Origin: Apostichopus japonicus
Lineage: Eukaryota; Echinodermata; Holothuroidea; Aspidochirotida; Stichopodidae
Direction: 5' to 3'
Assembly (NCBI RefSeq): GCF_037975245.1
Contig: NC_092583.1
Location: 13,233,764-13,297,763, forward strand
DNA: 64,000 nucleotides
Position 1 is the first letter of the stretch. Every line of letters starts with the position of its first letter. The notes under the pieces were generated by a model, which did not search any database, had not been told where the DNA came from, and saw only the letters and a list, made by a program, of their open reading frames with translations. The position numbers were made by a program, and so were the translations under genes. Positions 43,501 through 54,780 of this stretch are shown piece after piece.

Positions 43501-44206
43501 CAAACGGATTACACTTCTCGTGAGTTCAATAATTCTGTCATCATTTTCTCCTTTTTTTTGTGGGAGTGGGTAGGGGGAGGGTGGTGGGGTACACTTACCT
43601 TGTGGAAGGTTGATGAAACTTGTGAATATTCATTTTGAAACAGTTACGCTGTTTTCAAGGTTTGAAGTATCTGTTTGTATCAGATTCAACACAGCCAACT
43701 AACAAAGTTAGTTTCCTTTCAATGGAGAGCGACTTCCTTTGAGGTCAAAGTTCACACATGGTAATATATTTGATATCATTTGTGGCATATAGTGCTACTG
43801 ATGGTATATGAGATTTTCACCTTTGGAGGTCTACTTTCATAACATGACTTAAGTTGTTACTTTTAGTAATTTAACAATTCGATTGGGTTTTAGAGTGTGT
43901 TGTCTTTCCTTGTCTTTGCTTTTAGCTTTCTTGGATTTCATAACGTTCAACACAAGTATCTTCATGAGCTAACATTTATTCTGGTTTTCTTCATCATTAA
44001 ATGGTTGATTATGAATAATTTGAGGTTGGTTCAAAGGTTTTTCTGGACTACCATTTATTTTATCTTAAATATCAAGTAGATGCCCTTTTACGTTTAACTC
44101 TGTATTCTCATCTCAACTTTAAGGCCATCTTCACGATGCGGAGGAGCCTCTCTGGGAGGAGCAAGAGATGAGTGAGATGACAAACATCGCAGACATGAAC
44201 ATATGA
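32813..44206 (+). CDS. TMEM237: TMEM237, ciliary transition-zone four-TM protein
   Basis: Fourteen coding exons join in one frame to 483 aa: 32813-32945, 33467-33616, 34589-34663, 35019-35117, 36067-36148, 37778-37821, 38490-38621, 38956-39068, 39655-39878, 40760-40836, 42010-42097, 42710-42739, 43398-43519, 44124-44206 (TGA). Human TMEM237 (about 408 aa) works with the MKS/NPHP complexes at the ciliary transition zone, and its loss causes Joubert syndrome 14. Recognisable parts are LPPL...RTKKKKP near the N-terminus, SQPVGRLFMERK before the membrane region (human SQPVGKVF), LFCHGLLAGYALW in TM1 (human LFSHGFLAGCAVW) and ESDSLW. TM segments lie near residues 286-310, 333-349, 372-392 and 425-445. 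The N-terminal half is charged, Lys-rich and likely disordered, longer than in human and built from short exons. The start ATG follows a likely acceptor (exon begins near 32809), so an untranslated first exon upstream is probable. The first donor (GTTGGT) is weak. Confidence 0.93.
36149..36478 (+). repeat. 161-bp tandem duplication starting at a splice donor
   Basis: The sequence from the donor GTAACAGACAT at 36149 is repeated from 36310, with few differences and one small insertion in the second copy. The donor of TMEM237 coding exon 5 is therefore present twice. Confidence 0.9.
36769..37338 (+). repeat. (GATT)/(GATA)/GGTAGATA tetranucleotide array, about 570 bp
   Basis: Alternating GATTGATT, GATAGATA and GGTA units form higher-order blocks in intron 5 of TMEM237. 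The reverse-strand ORF rich in INQSIYQS words is an artefact. Confidence 0.95.
40599..40725 (+). mobile_element. tRNA-derived SINE (tRNA-like head with pol III A and B boxes)
   Basis: The A box TAGCCTAGTGG (40606-40616) and B box GGTTCGAATCCC (40649-40660) fit pol III consensus. A cloverleaf with an imperfect acceptor stem (CCGTCCA/TGGAGGC) spans 40599-40670 and has closest similarity to tRNA-Glu. The anticodon loop ATATAAA would read AUA, so it is not a normal Glu tRNA. A short T-rich tail follows, then (AT)n; another (AT)n precedes it. It lies in intron 9 of TMEM237. Confidence 0.7.
42158..42516 (+). repeat. Tandem duplication of about 174 bp in a TMEM237 intron
   Basis: Two adjacent copies share TTTCTGTGGTTT, TTTATCCTGCATAT, GTGTATATGT and ACATGTCGACTTTAGTGTAA in the same order, with scattered substitutions. 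Confidence 0.85.
43095..43343. mobile_element. Worn hAT-like MITE
   Basis: CAGAGGTTTTCAA at the left and TTGAGAACCATG at the right are imperfect inverse ends of the common hAT type (CAG.GGTTCTCAA). The flanks TTATAAAC and TTACAAGA agree at 5 of 8 positions. It ends 54 bp before a TMEM237 exon. Confidence 0.4.
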
Positions 44207-45041
44207 AGGAGCGACAGCAAAATATTCCTAACACAACTCATGGCGGAGTTACGTCGCGGCTGGAAGTTGAACTACCTTTGTGCAAAGTTGTCTCTTTCAA
44301 TGAATGCCTAGCAACGCAGAAAGTCAACATGCAGGCAACTGATGGCAGTAGTTTTCAAGTGATTTTCAAGAGCTGTCTGGTTCCTTTGATATAGTGTTGA
44401 GGAATATCTCTTGGAAAAATGGCTGAGTTAGAAGAAGAAGACCGCTGGCGTGCAACTTTTTGAGCATTGAAACGCTGATTATAGAGACAACCAGGAGCAG
44501 ATTTGCCTACATGTTTTTGGTTGACAATCAGTGCCCATGTAGCTGATTCTGAGGGACTGAAGAAACTATCAAGATGGGGGGAGTGCTAAGGGGTGCCAAT
44601 TTTGCCAAATTTTCCTCTTGGTCGTCAACGATGCTAGTTTCATCCAAGGTGCCATTGGACCACTTATTTCAAGGACTCATCCCCTACCAGTTGAATCACC
44701 CAGCTTGCTTTGAGATTTAATTGCTAATAACCAAAACAAGGAAAATAGTTCAAGATGCAGGGTGCATACAAGATTTATGCAGTTTCCCTTCATGCAGACA
44801 ATTTCTCTTTTTCAATCGCCTCTTTGTTTACACATAATGTATAAATTGTTGTGCTGGTAGTATTTTCTGTGATCTAGCTGCTTATTTCTCCTGTCAGATA
44901 AACACACCCTCTAGAGTCCTTACGTTTTTCAGGCACATCCCGATTATAGAAAGTTGGTATGACTTGACTGGTTCTTGTAAGGACCCCCTGACCTTGTGAC
45001 CCAGGGGATTTATCTATTCTATTCTATAATAATCCGTCCCT

Positions 45042-45369
45042 GTCATTAGAGCATGGAGCTATAAACCTGGGTTATAGCTCCATGATAAGAGGGACAAGTG
45101 GAATTAACAATTTAAAATACTGCCCTCATTTTGTATATTTGTATGTTGTTGGATTAATCAGTATTGTATTACTGATTAAAACAGACAATGTCATTAGAGG
45201 GACAGTGGAATTAACCATTTAATAACAGCCCTCACATATATGGATATTTGTATGTAGTTGGATTAATCAGTATTGTATTACTTATTAAAACAGACAATGT
45301 CATTAGAGGGACAGTGGAATTAACCATTTAATAACAGCCCTCACATATATGTATATTTGTATGTAGTTG
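45042..45369 (+). repeat. 109-bp tandem repeat, about 2.7 units
   Basis: GTCATTAGAG starts units at 45042, 45190 and 45299. The last two are 109 bp apart; the first is 148 bp long because it carries a palindromic insertion. Each unit contains AATCAGTA followed, in most copies, by its inverse TACTGATT. Confidence 0.9.
45052..45084. mobile_element. 33-bp palindromic micro-insertion (family C) with empty sites alongside
   Basis: CATGGAGCTATAA and its exact inverse TTATAGCTCCATG surround ACCTGGG. The flanks ATTAGAG (45045-45051) and ATAAGAG (45085-45091) form a 7-bp duplication with one mismatch. The two following tandem units have the same sequence without the insertion (GTCATTAGAGGGACAGTGG at 45190 and 45299). 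Confidence 0.75.
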
Positions 45370-45493
45370 TCACTTGTGCAATACCTTTCAGAATTTTGAC
45401 AGTCATGCATGTAAGGAATTTGTTCTCTTCTGAAGAAACTGTGAACTTAATTCTCTGTTATACAGTATTAAACAAAATTGCTATATATATATT

Positions 45494-45712
45494 GGAGTGT
45501 TAGCTCAGTGGTTAACACCGGTGCCTTTCAATCATAAGGTCCCCGGTTCGAGTCACTCCCAGATTAATGTATGTCGTCCAGTTACAGAGTTGTTGACAAT
45601 TAACAATTCATAATCATGGACGTTAAATATGAATGTGAGAGACTGACTTCGGTCAGCTTGCGGCTTTGATAAGCCAATGAGGCTTCTTCGCGAGTTCCTG
45701 CTTGCAGGAGGA
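45494..45712 (+). mobile_element. tRNA-derived SINE with a tail of three stable hairpins
   Basis: The tRNA-like head (45494-45560) has an acceptor stem GGAGTGT/TCACTCC (6 of 7 pairs), A box TAGCTCAGTGG and B box GGTTCGAGTC. The tail contains perfect hairpins: CTGAC-TTCG-GTCAG (45643-45656), GGCTT-TGAT-AAGCC (45662-45675) and TCCTG-CTTG-CAGGA (45696-45709). It is flanked by AT-rich microsatellite-like DNA on both sides. Confidence 0.7.
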
Positions 45713-48700
45713 TCTAATATACATATATTTTAGACAATTTGAAACATTCAATTTTAGATTGATGTCAATTTTTTGTAATATATATATGTTCATTGATTTT
45801 TTTTGTGTCTATGACAGTTCTAGTTCATCCTTGATTCAGTTGTATTGACAATAGTAACAAAACATGACCCATTTTTATACTGGACTGCCAATTTAATTTT
45901 CCAGCTTTTATATTTTGAAGTTTATTCTCGTGATATTTCCTTGTATGCAAACACAGAAAGAGACTTAGTATCAATAAACATTAATATCATATTTCAAAGT
46001 ATGACATCGTCATTTGTTCCTGTAATGTCGTCGCTCATTATTTCAATGAAGGGTAAACCAATAACATCATAAACACATGTTAAGCCTATGTTAACTGCAC
46101 TATGTAATCTGACAACTTCGCTGCATGATATTACGTTGTCACATTAATTTATGCCGTTTTATGAAAAGTTGTTGTTTGAAATACTATCGTCTACGTCGTA
46201 GCGATGTACTACGTCGATGTATGTCTTTATTACGTTAAGCAGTGAAGCCTTGGAAAAAAGTAAGGGCGCTTTGTGTTGTACGGCAATAAGCCAGATCATG
46301 TGTACGTCTTCATACATACATTGTGCATTCGACTTTAAAATTGAAGTTAATTTTAACGTTTTTTGGGAAAGAGTAGGTGTACGTTTCACAACAGAGACAT
46401 TTTATGGCGACTAGAGTGGTAAGTACCATAATCCTGACTTAAGAACCAACTTTGAAAACTTTTTCGCCTCTAATGAATGGAGCAAGTGGAGTGTTCTGTT
46501 TTGTTTTGAGTTGAATGTTAATGTTGCATAGTGGGTAGTAGTTTATGCAGGATAACAGATCCCACCTTATTAAGTGAGAGTGCAAAAAATGCTTGAGTAT
46601 GCCGTTTTGCCGGAAAAAGCTTTGTCTGAACATGGTTAGTGAATATCATTAGGCCCTAAAATCATAGTTGAGTAAATTTAGCCAAATAGCCTATAAAATT
46701 ACTGTCAAACTCAAAAACAAACCTAACTAGACTGAGTAGGCTTTGGCTTTACCTCAAACCCAGATTACTGACTAGGCCTTTATTGCTTAATGCCCTTTCT
46801 AAACCCTTACTCTGATTTGTAAATTCCTGAAACCCACGTTCGTCCTGGGAAAAAAAAAAATACGCAGCCGCTCCAGGGGCCTGGGCTAATATATCCAGGG
46901 TCCAGTGAATAACAATACAGCAGCTGAGCAGCGGTGGACACTAGTAAATTTAGCAATTAGATTCCTATGTAATTGCTTTTACTATCGCTTCCTAAGAATT
47001 ACCTATGAAATGACGATTTTGGCACCCAAATGTGACACACGATATAACCATTTCGAGCGTTTTATGTCAACTTTATCACTTTAGTTATGTCAAAGACGTA
47101 GTGTTTGTAATTTCTATGGTACCAACACATCGCTATGCACACTTTTGCTTTCAGATGCAAAGTGTGTTTTCCAAATTGTAACTTCGAACTTCCAACTTAC
47201 TGCCCTAAGAGCTCCTTGAAAATAACACCGTTGTATGCAATTTTCATACTAATAATCATTATTTTCATTTAATTAACTTTCGTTAAACATTTTGAGCTGA
47301 ATAAAATTCGCCAGATTTTTTAACGAGTCCGTAGATTCTACAAACGTCAATCACAATTTGCAAGCCCCGCCCAACAGATCATACGCCAATCAAATCTCTT
47401 TTTATGTGTACGAGCGTGAGGCGTCCTAGTCTAACTTTTACTTTCGTGGCTAGCCTGTGTCAGGTCCATTATCTTTAAAAGTATATTTCTGTCTTACCGA
47501 TGGAGCTTGCGAAATTGTGTCATTTCCTTCCATTGCAAGGAATGAACAGGTGTTTTCAGACTTTTTCTCCGTGAAATTGGGTCAAGAAAGTGGACGATAC
47601 GAGTATATATATGTTATATTTGTGTAATGAACTTGCTGATATGGGCGGTCGCAGTGATTTTACGGTAAATCGTTCACGCCATAAGGGCAACAGAAAATAC
47701 ATATCTTTTTTTCGTTTGCGACAGCTTTTCTCCATTAAACCCATCTGGTCAGTATGTATTTAGAATAAGAAACATTGAATCTGCTCCGGAAGTTTGTTTT
47801 CCGAAATTCATCAGCAAACACGTATTGAGACGTTTAATTAAACACACGCCGATACACTGTGTCAACATTCTCCATATGCATAGTATTTGCTGTTTGATTT
47901 CAGCACTAAGCTAAGATAGTGGGAACGTAGGCGGCTCCGGATCTCACTCACTTATCAAGCCTGACTTTTATTCCATTATTGTGCCATTATTTTTCCATGG
48001 GTAATAGTAGTACTTTCTCTCTTTTCAAAGGACTTGTCATACTTTATGGAAGATACTTGGAAGGTTTCACTAACGTTAGGTTGCATTCTAACCCCATGTT
48101 TGGAAATAAGCTTGTTCGATAAGCATACCGTGTATCTGTGGAGTGTGAGCCCAAGTTCATGTGACTAATGATAGAGCTTAGGCTGTGAACTAACTTTCTA
48201 AGCTAGGCTGATCGTGATATTATTTTAATTATATCACGACGGCCACTTAATATTAATGATTTAGATATCGTCTGTGAGTCTAGGACGCCAACTTAAGTGT
48301 CTGGAGTAGAACTTGTAGGCTAGTTCACCTAGTGCAGTGCTAGGCCTAGTTTGATGACATGAGCATCTGTTGATAAGCTGTTGGCATAGGCCTAGGACCA
48401 TGAATATATAGGGGACAGGCCTATCCCTATCCAAATTAATTATTGAAAGCATTGAAACGGAACCCCAAAGCCAATACTGATGAAATGTATACTTTTATAC
48501 TTGGCATCTGTAACTTCTAACTCACTTTTTCGCAAAATGAGAATAAAATTAAAGTATGAAAGAAATTATTTATAGGACCCTCAGTCCCCTCACCAAAGTA
48601 CCTGGTCTAATCATGGTTCAGAAGAGTGGTTATCAGTGGCGCTTTAATGCCCCTTTAGTTAATACCCTCATAAATTTCAAATATTGGTAGGCCTTTTTTT

Positions 48701-48764
48701 ACATATTTCACAGTTGTATAGACATTTGTTCTGCATATCAACTCACTTAACACTACCACTTACC

Positions 48765-49000
48765 AGCATATGATTTGATTTGATTTTATTCGGCAAGATA
48801 TCATTCTTCATCTACATACAAACAAAAATTGCACATAAAGATAAACATTTAAAATACAAGATGGGAATATACTTAAATGCATCAAAAAGAAAATAACATG
48901 CCAAGGATAACCCTTTAAGCTTATTTCCAAAGGGGTCCTTATAACCATAAAAATACAAAAGATAAGAAATAAACTATTAAAACATCTAAACACATAAAAA
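48765..49000 (-). repeat. Possible LINE 3' end, minus strand
   Basis: On the minus strand the segment ends AATAAAATCAAATCAAATC, the short AATAAA plus repeated-unit tail seen in CR1/L2-type LINEs. Upstream it has no reverse transcriptase frame. The family call is tentative. Confidence 0.3.
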
Positions 49001-49359
49001 AAAACACAAATATCTAATACGTAATATGAGAATTACGTGGAATGGTTGGTGTGTGCTTAATGAACATATACTGTAATGACTGCAGAAAAGAAGAAGTAAC
49101 ATGTTTAAATTGTGTTTTAAACTAGCTGTATTGTGTTTATCTCAAGCATCAGTGATGTCCAGGGCAGTGGAGGACTACTACTAACAGAGGTCACTGGCTG
49201 CCAGTTTTGACAAGTGACAGTGTTATATAGTGCATTTGTTAGTCAACACCTGTTATATCTATTCACAAGGGAGTATTTAATACCAATGCCTGGAATGTTT
49301 CTCTCTTAGCAGGGTAGTTTAGAAGTCTACAAACACAGATGAAGAACATTGTCCTTAAA

Positions 49360-49730
49360 AATCACGAAAATAGCTCCCATCAAAGATTGACCATTTTACA
49401 AGTCTTTTCTCAAGTCTAGTTTTGTTTATGATTAATCATTTTTGAAATATTTTTATTGTCTCCTTTGACAAGAGGAACATCACATGATTGAAATGATACA
49501 TGTGGGCTTTTAAAATCAGGGGTTAACATATGAAAGGCTAAAGTAAGAAATGTTGATGAAGGCAACACTCCACATCATCAAAACTTCAAATGTACATATC
49601 TTTGGAAACGAAAAGAGCTTTTCAAAAAATTTCAATAGATTTCGAATGAGATTATCACAAACAACAAAATGTACTAGTGAATTTAGTGCAAGTTGGCTAG
49701 GTGTCCATAGTACTTTAATTGCTAAGTGTT
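49360..49730 (+). repeat. Dispersed repeat, copy 2 (copy 1 at 3546-4075)
   Basis: Same blocks in the same order as copy 1, for example CATCAAAGATTG, TGATACATGTGGGCTT, AAGAAATGTTGATGA and GAAACGAAAAGAGCTTTTC. No target duplication could be defined at either locus. Confidence 0.75.
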
Positions 49731-50053
49731 CAAATTTCATGTAGAAGTTTTGAAAGCTCTTCATAGATTCATAATGTAGGCTGTTCTGATTAGTGTTTCA
49801 TAGTTTCATAATGTAGGCTATGAGTGTTTCATAGTTTCATTATACATACTGTAGGCTGTTCTCAACATACAGTAGTACATAAGGTATGCCGGTCATTACC
49901 AATGCTCTTATTAGACACAACACAACTGTTTGAATTTCAGTCCTAATAGTTAATTTTGAAATCACTGGTATCAAACCACTGATAGAAAAATTCTTTTGTT
50001 TTATGTTTACATTTGCAGAGAAAAACAGGACATGCTAAAAAAAATCCAAAACC

Positions 50054-51073
50054 ATGGAAGAAATGGACGAGGGTGAAAACATGAAACAACATGCTGCAGC
50101 ATGTTCTGTAGCAAATCTAAAGAGGAAGGTCCTCTTCCACAAGGGCTTACTGTTCGCTTTTGCTGGTTCTACAATTGGGGCTGCGATCAGTTTGATAGTG
50201 AAATTTCTTCGAGGATCAGTCGGTCCAGCAGAAATAGCGCTCGCCAGAGGCATAGTCACCGTAACGATATGTTCAGTGCTTATCATCTACAAAGGTTTAC
50301 AGTTTAGACCAAACTCATGGAGAGAATTGAAGTACCTGGTACTGCAGTCAGTCTTTGGCACTGTGGCTATATGGAGTCAATACTATGCTTTTCAGAATAT
50401 GCCACCAGCAGATGTCATTGCCATTATGTACGGGTGTGTTGTATTCATTGCTCTCTTTGGTAGGGTGTTCTTGAAGGAGCCCTTCGGTTTGCTCGAATGT
50501 TTCCTAATCGTCCTCACGATGGCGGGCGTGATCCTCATCATGAGGCCACCGTTCATATTCGGTGGTTATCCGCAAGGTCAGCAACCGAGAGTTTTGCCGG
50601 CATTAGCTGCCCTATGTGCCAGCATTATGATTTCCTTACAAGCTATATGCATGCGATTATTGGGAAAGGAAAATACTCATCCGTTCAAGATCTGCTTGTA
50701 TTTTGCTATCTCTCTGACTCTATTCATTGCCATTTTCATTCCCATTCGAGGGAACCCGCTCTTCCCGCAGTGCTATCAAACTCTTCTCCTAACAGTCGGT
50801 GCAGGTGTGTTGGCCTTCATGTCCTTCTTGATGATTGCATATGCGATCTCTATGGAAACTGCCGTGTATGTGTCAATGATATGTGCCAGTGAAGTGTACG
50901 TTGTCTTATTCCTGGATTTAATCTTTTTCCATGCAAAGCCAAGTTGGCTGAGTATGGTTGGAACAGTTTTAGTCGTCGGGTCATCTATCATAATATTGAT
51001 CAAAAAGGTGATCCAAGGGAGAAGCGACCACTCTGAAGAGGATGAAAATGTTCCATGTGACAATGAAGCATAA
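50054..51073 (+). CDS. SLC35G1-like EamA/DMT-family membrane transporter
   Basis: A single uninterrupted frame of 339 aa starts at ACCATGG, a good Kozak context. It matches the SLC35G (EamA/drug-metabolite transporter) family in length and in about 10 TM segments. Diagnostic parts are the YYAFQNMPPADVIAIMYGC stretch (human SLC35G1: YYAYQTMSLADATVI), GRVFLKEPFGLLE and GVILIMRPPFIFG. The substrate of SLC35G proteins is not firmly known; they act in plasma or internal membranes. A strong acceptor (TTTACATTTGCAG, exon from 50019) lies 35 bp before the ATG, so a 5'-UTR intron is likely although the coding part has none. The tail is acidic (HSEEDENV). The paralogue at 57547-58626 faces it. Confidence 0.9.
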   Translation: MEEMDEGENMKQHAAACSVANLKRKVLFHKGLLFAFAGSTIGAAISLIVKFLRGSVGPAEIALARGIVTVTICSVLIIYKGLQFRPNSWRELKYLVLQSVFGTVAIWSQYYAFQNMPPADVIAIMYGCVVFIALFGRVFLKEPFGLLECFLIVLTMAGVILIMRPPFIFGGYPQGQQPRVLPALAALCASIMISLQAICMRLLGKENTHPFKICLYFAISLTLFIAIFIPIRGNPLFPQCYQTLLLTVGAGVLAFMSFLMIAYAISMETAVYVSMICASEVYVVLFLDLIFFHAKPSWLSMVGTVLVVGSSIIILIKKVIQGRSDHSEEDENVPCDNEA

Positions 51074-51179
51074 ATCTGTCAGTATTTCTTTGAAAACAAA
51101 CAGGTCATAATTTTTGAAAAGTTTGCCACCATCTGTAGCTGATATTCTCTGACAACGACAGTTTCTCTACTTGATCTGT

Positions 51180-51185
51180 AATAAA
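51180..51185 (+). promoter_or_regulatory. Poly(A) signal AATAAA of the SLC35G1-like gene
   Basis: This canonical hexamer lies 107 bp after the TAA stop on the same strand, a normal position. Confidence 0.6.
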
Positions 51186-54100
51186 AACTGTAACTTTGAA
51201 AATCATGTCCGTGGGAAAGGCGGGAAAGGCGGGAAAAATGTGTTTGGATTGAATCAAATCGTTGTGAGTATATTGTGTTAGTATAAGTAACAGAGCTGCT
51301 TAATATACAGTAGTGTCTGAATGTTCAAATGAATTTAATTTATTCCACTGGAATTGTGTCGATTATTGATAGAATATATGGTATTGTCAACGGTCTATAT
51401 AATACAGTATAATTTTTTGCACAGCAACCTCAGGACTTTTAAATCTAGTGAATGAAAACACGTGATGGGGAGGGTGTGATGCCATTAGTGTCTAACTGTT
51501 TCTTCTGATATGAATTTTAACGTAAATTAAATACTTTATTCCATGACTTTGGTGTTCTTAGAATGTTTGTGAGATCACAACTGTTAAGCTCAAAATATAA
51601 GTTCCCGAATAACTAATTATCTATTAATGTTCTGCCATAGAAAACGAAAATGTCAGCGATAATTCTAAAACTGAGTGTTCAAGCATCTTCATCGTTTGTT
51701 ATTCTGCGTGAGCAAGAACCAAATGTACTAAGATATCTTAGATTTGGTCTATAAACAATGCATTAACATCAGATGGATTTGATATAAAAAATTTGGTTTG
51801 CTCATGACATTCCAGTAGAAGCCTGACATACATTCATTATCGTCTAGTTTCTTTGGACTTTGCCATAGCAACCAATATTCAAGCGTAGAGGTCAATATGA
51901 TCTGTCATAGATAATCACGTTTGTACTATGCACGAATTCATAAAATTGCCTCGTTCCTTGACTCTGTTTACAGACGTACAAGTTATTGTTATTATTATTA
52001 CAACCATATACCTCTTTATGATTATAGATTTAAAACATTGTTATGACTTGATAGTGCATCATGGAAAATCCAAAATTTAACTATGTGAAGGAAACTTTCT
52101 TACTTAAAATTTTCAGACCAATTCTTGTGAATATGTTCATACCTGTCTACATATATAGTTTTGACAAATGATATTAAATATTGCATATTCATAGAACCCT
52201 TACAATGATATCATAAAGTTGAGCTCTTGAGATATATGTTGCAGACCTATACAAAACACTGCAATTGGTCCAGGTTATATGTATATAACACTTTAAATAT
52301 ATATTGAGTAATGTCCCATTCAACAGCTGAGGTTCAGCGGATGAGGAACATTGCAGAGATTAAGCATATTATAAAGGTAAAATATCTTGAAAATCAGAAT
52401 AGCTGTAGGAAAGTTACCAACTTTCATCTCATTATTCTCCCCCTTCTTCTTATTGGACTATAAACATGTCCAACAGACCAGTATTCTGACTAAAGTCTTT
52501 GTTGAACTTTTCCTTGAATCATATACCATAATTCTGTACTCTAGTATAACATTCTGTCTCAATATTTATGTATACAACTGAAATGTGAAAGAACTGATCT
52601 GAAATAGAATTATAATTAAAGATCTTGTAAAGAGATACACACACTTATTGTATGTTTAGATTCTGGACTAAACAATATCAAGTATATAGCACAATTAGCC
52701 AAAGTCTCTGCATTTAGTATAAAACCCTCTTTTTTTCTTCTCTTTTTTATTGCACAAGAAGAAATCACAAACTTGCCTTGTTTCCTCTGTGCAGGATTAT
52801 CCATTGTATTTTGTATTGACAAGGAGGTTTAAATACATGAAAGGAATTGACCTGATATAAACATTATAAAGTGTTCTTCACTTCTAAAATTCTTCTTGGA
52901 TAAGTGATGAAACAGTATATAATAATAATATAATCTCAATTAGGCATCTCTGACTATTACAAACATTTTTTCAAGATCTTTTCAAAGTTGAATTGGTGAA
53001 CCCAAGCTTGAGGAAGATTTTTCTCCTAATTTTTGTGTGTGGCAACGACAGGGTGTAAGTATGTATATGGGTATGTCACTTTGTATGGCAAGAGTGTGTG
53101 TAATCTCCAGGGCTGTGAAAATCTATCCATACCTTGTTTGAAACTCAAAGCATGATTGGTTTTTAGGCTGTCATTATACAGTAAAGGTCATTTTTCATCT
53201 GTGGTTCCCCAGTTACGTTTGAAAGAATGTTCATCATGCACCTGCGCTAAAATTTCAACAAACACTACAGCGCTGTGAAAAATATTTAGTATTTACCCCA
53301 CACCGAGATGTTTTCCTTTTTATATACTCCCCAGGGGATGAGAATACATTTTGAGGGTCAAGGCTTCTAGGAATAAAACATAGTTTTGAAAATGTCTAAC
53401 AAAATTGTCGCCAAATGGTGCATTCGGAGACATGTTTAGACTATACATTTGGTCTCGGCTCAAGGTTCTGCTAATACTCGTGAAGTTTCATGTGAGGAAA
53501 ACGGCTTACACAACGTCCACTATGCTCTGCAGTGAATCAAGGCATACAAACCCCAGTGCGTGCTACCAGGGAGTTGTTATGGAACAACTCCCACGGTGCT
53601 ACAGCGCTCTTGGACTGTGGCCTACTGACAGTTTAATGCTGCAATTTAGTGTCACTATCAGTTGACCGGTGTAATAATAAGTGGTGGGATATCAATTGAC
53701 CTTTGTACAGAAAAACAATTTAAACAGTGGTTCAATGGTATATTTGAAAATTGAATCAACAGACATCTCTCATTGTCACAAAGTCCCATACGGTTAGCAT
53801 GCATGCACGCAATCTGACCGTATACTGTACATAAACCTACCGTATTAAGAATACATTGTACGTGGACGGATCACACGACTGCAATGTATTTTTTCGGGTT
53901 AAAGTGTAGATAAGATCGCCCCCACCACCCACCCACACAATATAGCTAGTTTCGAGGAGGGGTTGTATTTGTTGTGTTTTCACCCTCTTCTCCCGGCCCG
54001 ACCCTGATATTGTTCATTGGTGATGATCAACTCCACTTTGGTAAAAGTTCCACTTATATGAATGCACGCAGGTATTATGTTATCGCTTTAGGTGCAGACC

Positions 54101-54475
54101 CCTCATCACTCAGAAATTCACTACCATGTTTCACCTGATAAAAGGTTGCCGGTCTGAGGGGGGGGGGGTGGAGGGAATCTAGGGGGTCGTAGTTAAGAAA
54201 TTTACCGTTCCCTTTGCTGTGGGTAATATAATGTTGAAAGCTATCATATAGTATAGGTCCACATGAAAATGAGATAGCCTATCTTGGAAGTTAAAAAGCA
54301 ATATTACTTATAAGGTAATCACACCAATTGAAGGACTGTAACTGCTGTCTTTTCTTTTCATTCCCGTGCTCAAATTAATTGGAGTATAGACCTCGGAAAA
54401 AAATAGGATGTTATGAATCATCCACTGACCCGGCGGACGCGCACGTAATATAAGCGGAGGCGGTATGTCAGGGAA
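51186..54475. other. Intergenic region, no gene recognised
   Basis: The sequence is AT-rich with short chance frames. A palindromic micro-insertion lies at 53567-53594 and a G run near 54160. Nothing else stands out. Confidence 0.5.
53567..53594. mobile_element. 28-bp palindromic micro-insertion (family B, copy 2)
   Basis: GGGAGTTGTT (53569-53578) and its inverse AACAACTCCC (53583-53592) surround ATGG, with outer ends CA and AC. The flanks share GTGCTAC (CGTGCTAC at 53559-53566, GGTGCTAC at 53595-53602), a 7/8 duplication. The arm is identical to that of 9483-9503. Confidence 0.65.
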
Positions 54476-54483
54476 ATCCGGAC

Positions 54484-54780
54484 CAGGCGCGTAGCCAAGG
54501 GGGGGGGGGGGCGAAGGGGGCAGCCGCCCCCCCCTTGAGCATATTTTAAAAAAATTTTTTAAATGTTTTTATGATATCGCTAGTATTTTCAAAAGAGAAA
54601 ATGATAAGAAGCAACTTACAAGGCCTGGGAAGTGGCATTTCCAGCGATCTGGGAGGCATTTTCAGCCAAAATTTTCTTGTACGCTTCGCGCCAACTCATG
54701 GTGGCGCTACGCTTAGATAGTTTGCAATGCTGAATCTACAGTTTCGCCCCTCCCTTGGCAAATTCCTGGCTACGCGCCTG
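54484..54780 (+). mobile_element. hAT-like MITE with perfect 8-bp target duplication
   Basis: Imperfect inverted ends CAGGCGCGTAGCCAAGG and CCTGGCTACGCGCCTG are flanked by identical ATCCGGAC octamers (54476-54483, 54781-54788). The 297-bp body has no ORF and carries the hairpin module (54679-54720) shared with three other elements here. Confidence 0.9.

Larger units (their letters stand above)
45713..50018. other. Intergenic region between TMEM237 and the first SLC35G1-like gene
   Basis: No protein domain is recognisable in the short frames here. GC-richer sequence around 47380-47560 could hold the promoter and an untranslated first exon of the SLC35G1-like gene, but nothing proves it. 48765-49000 and 49360-49730 are repeats. 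Confidence 0.5.
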
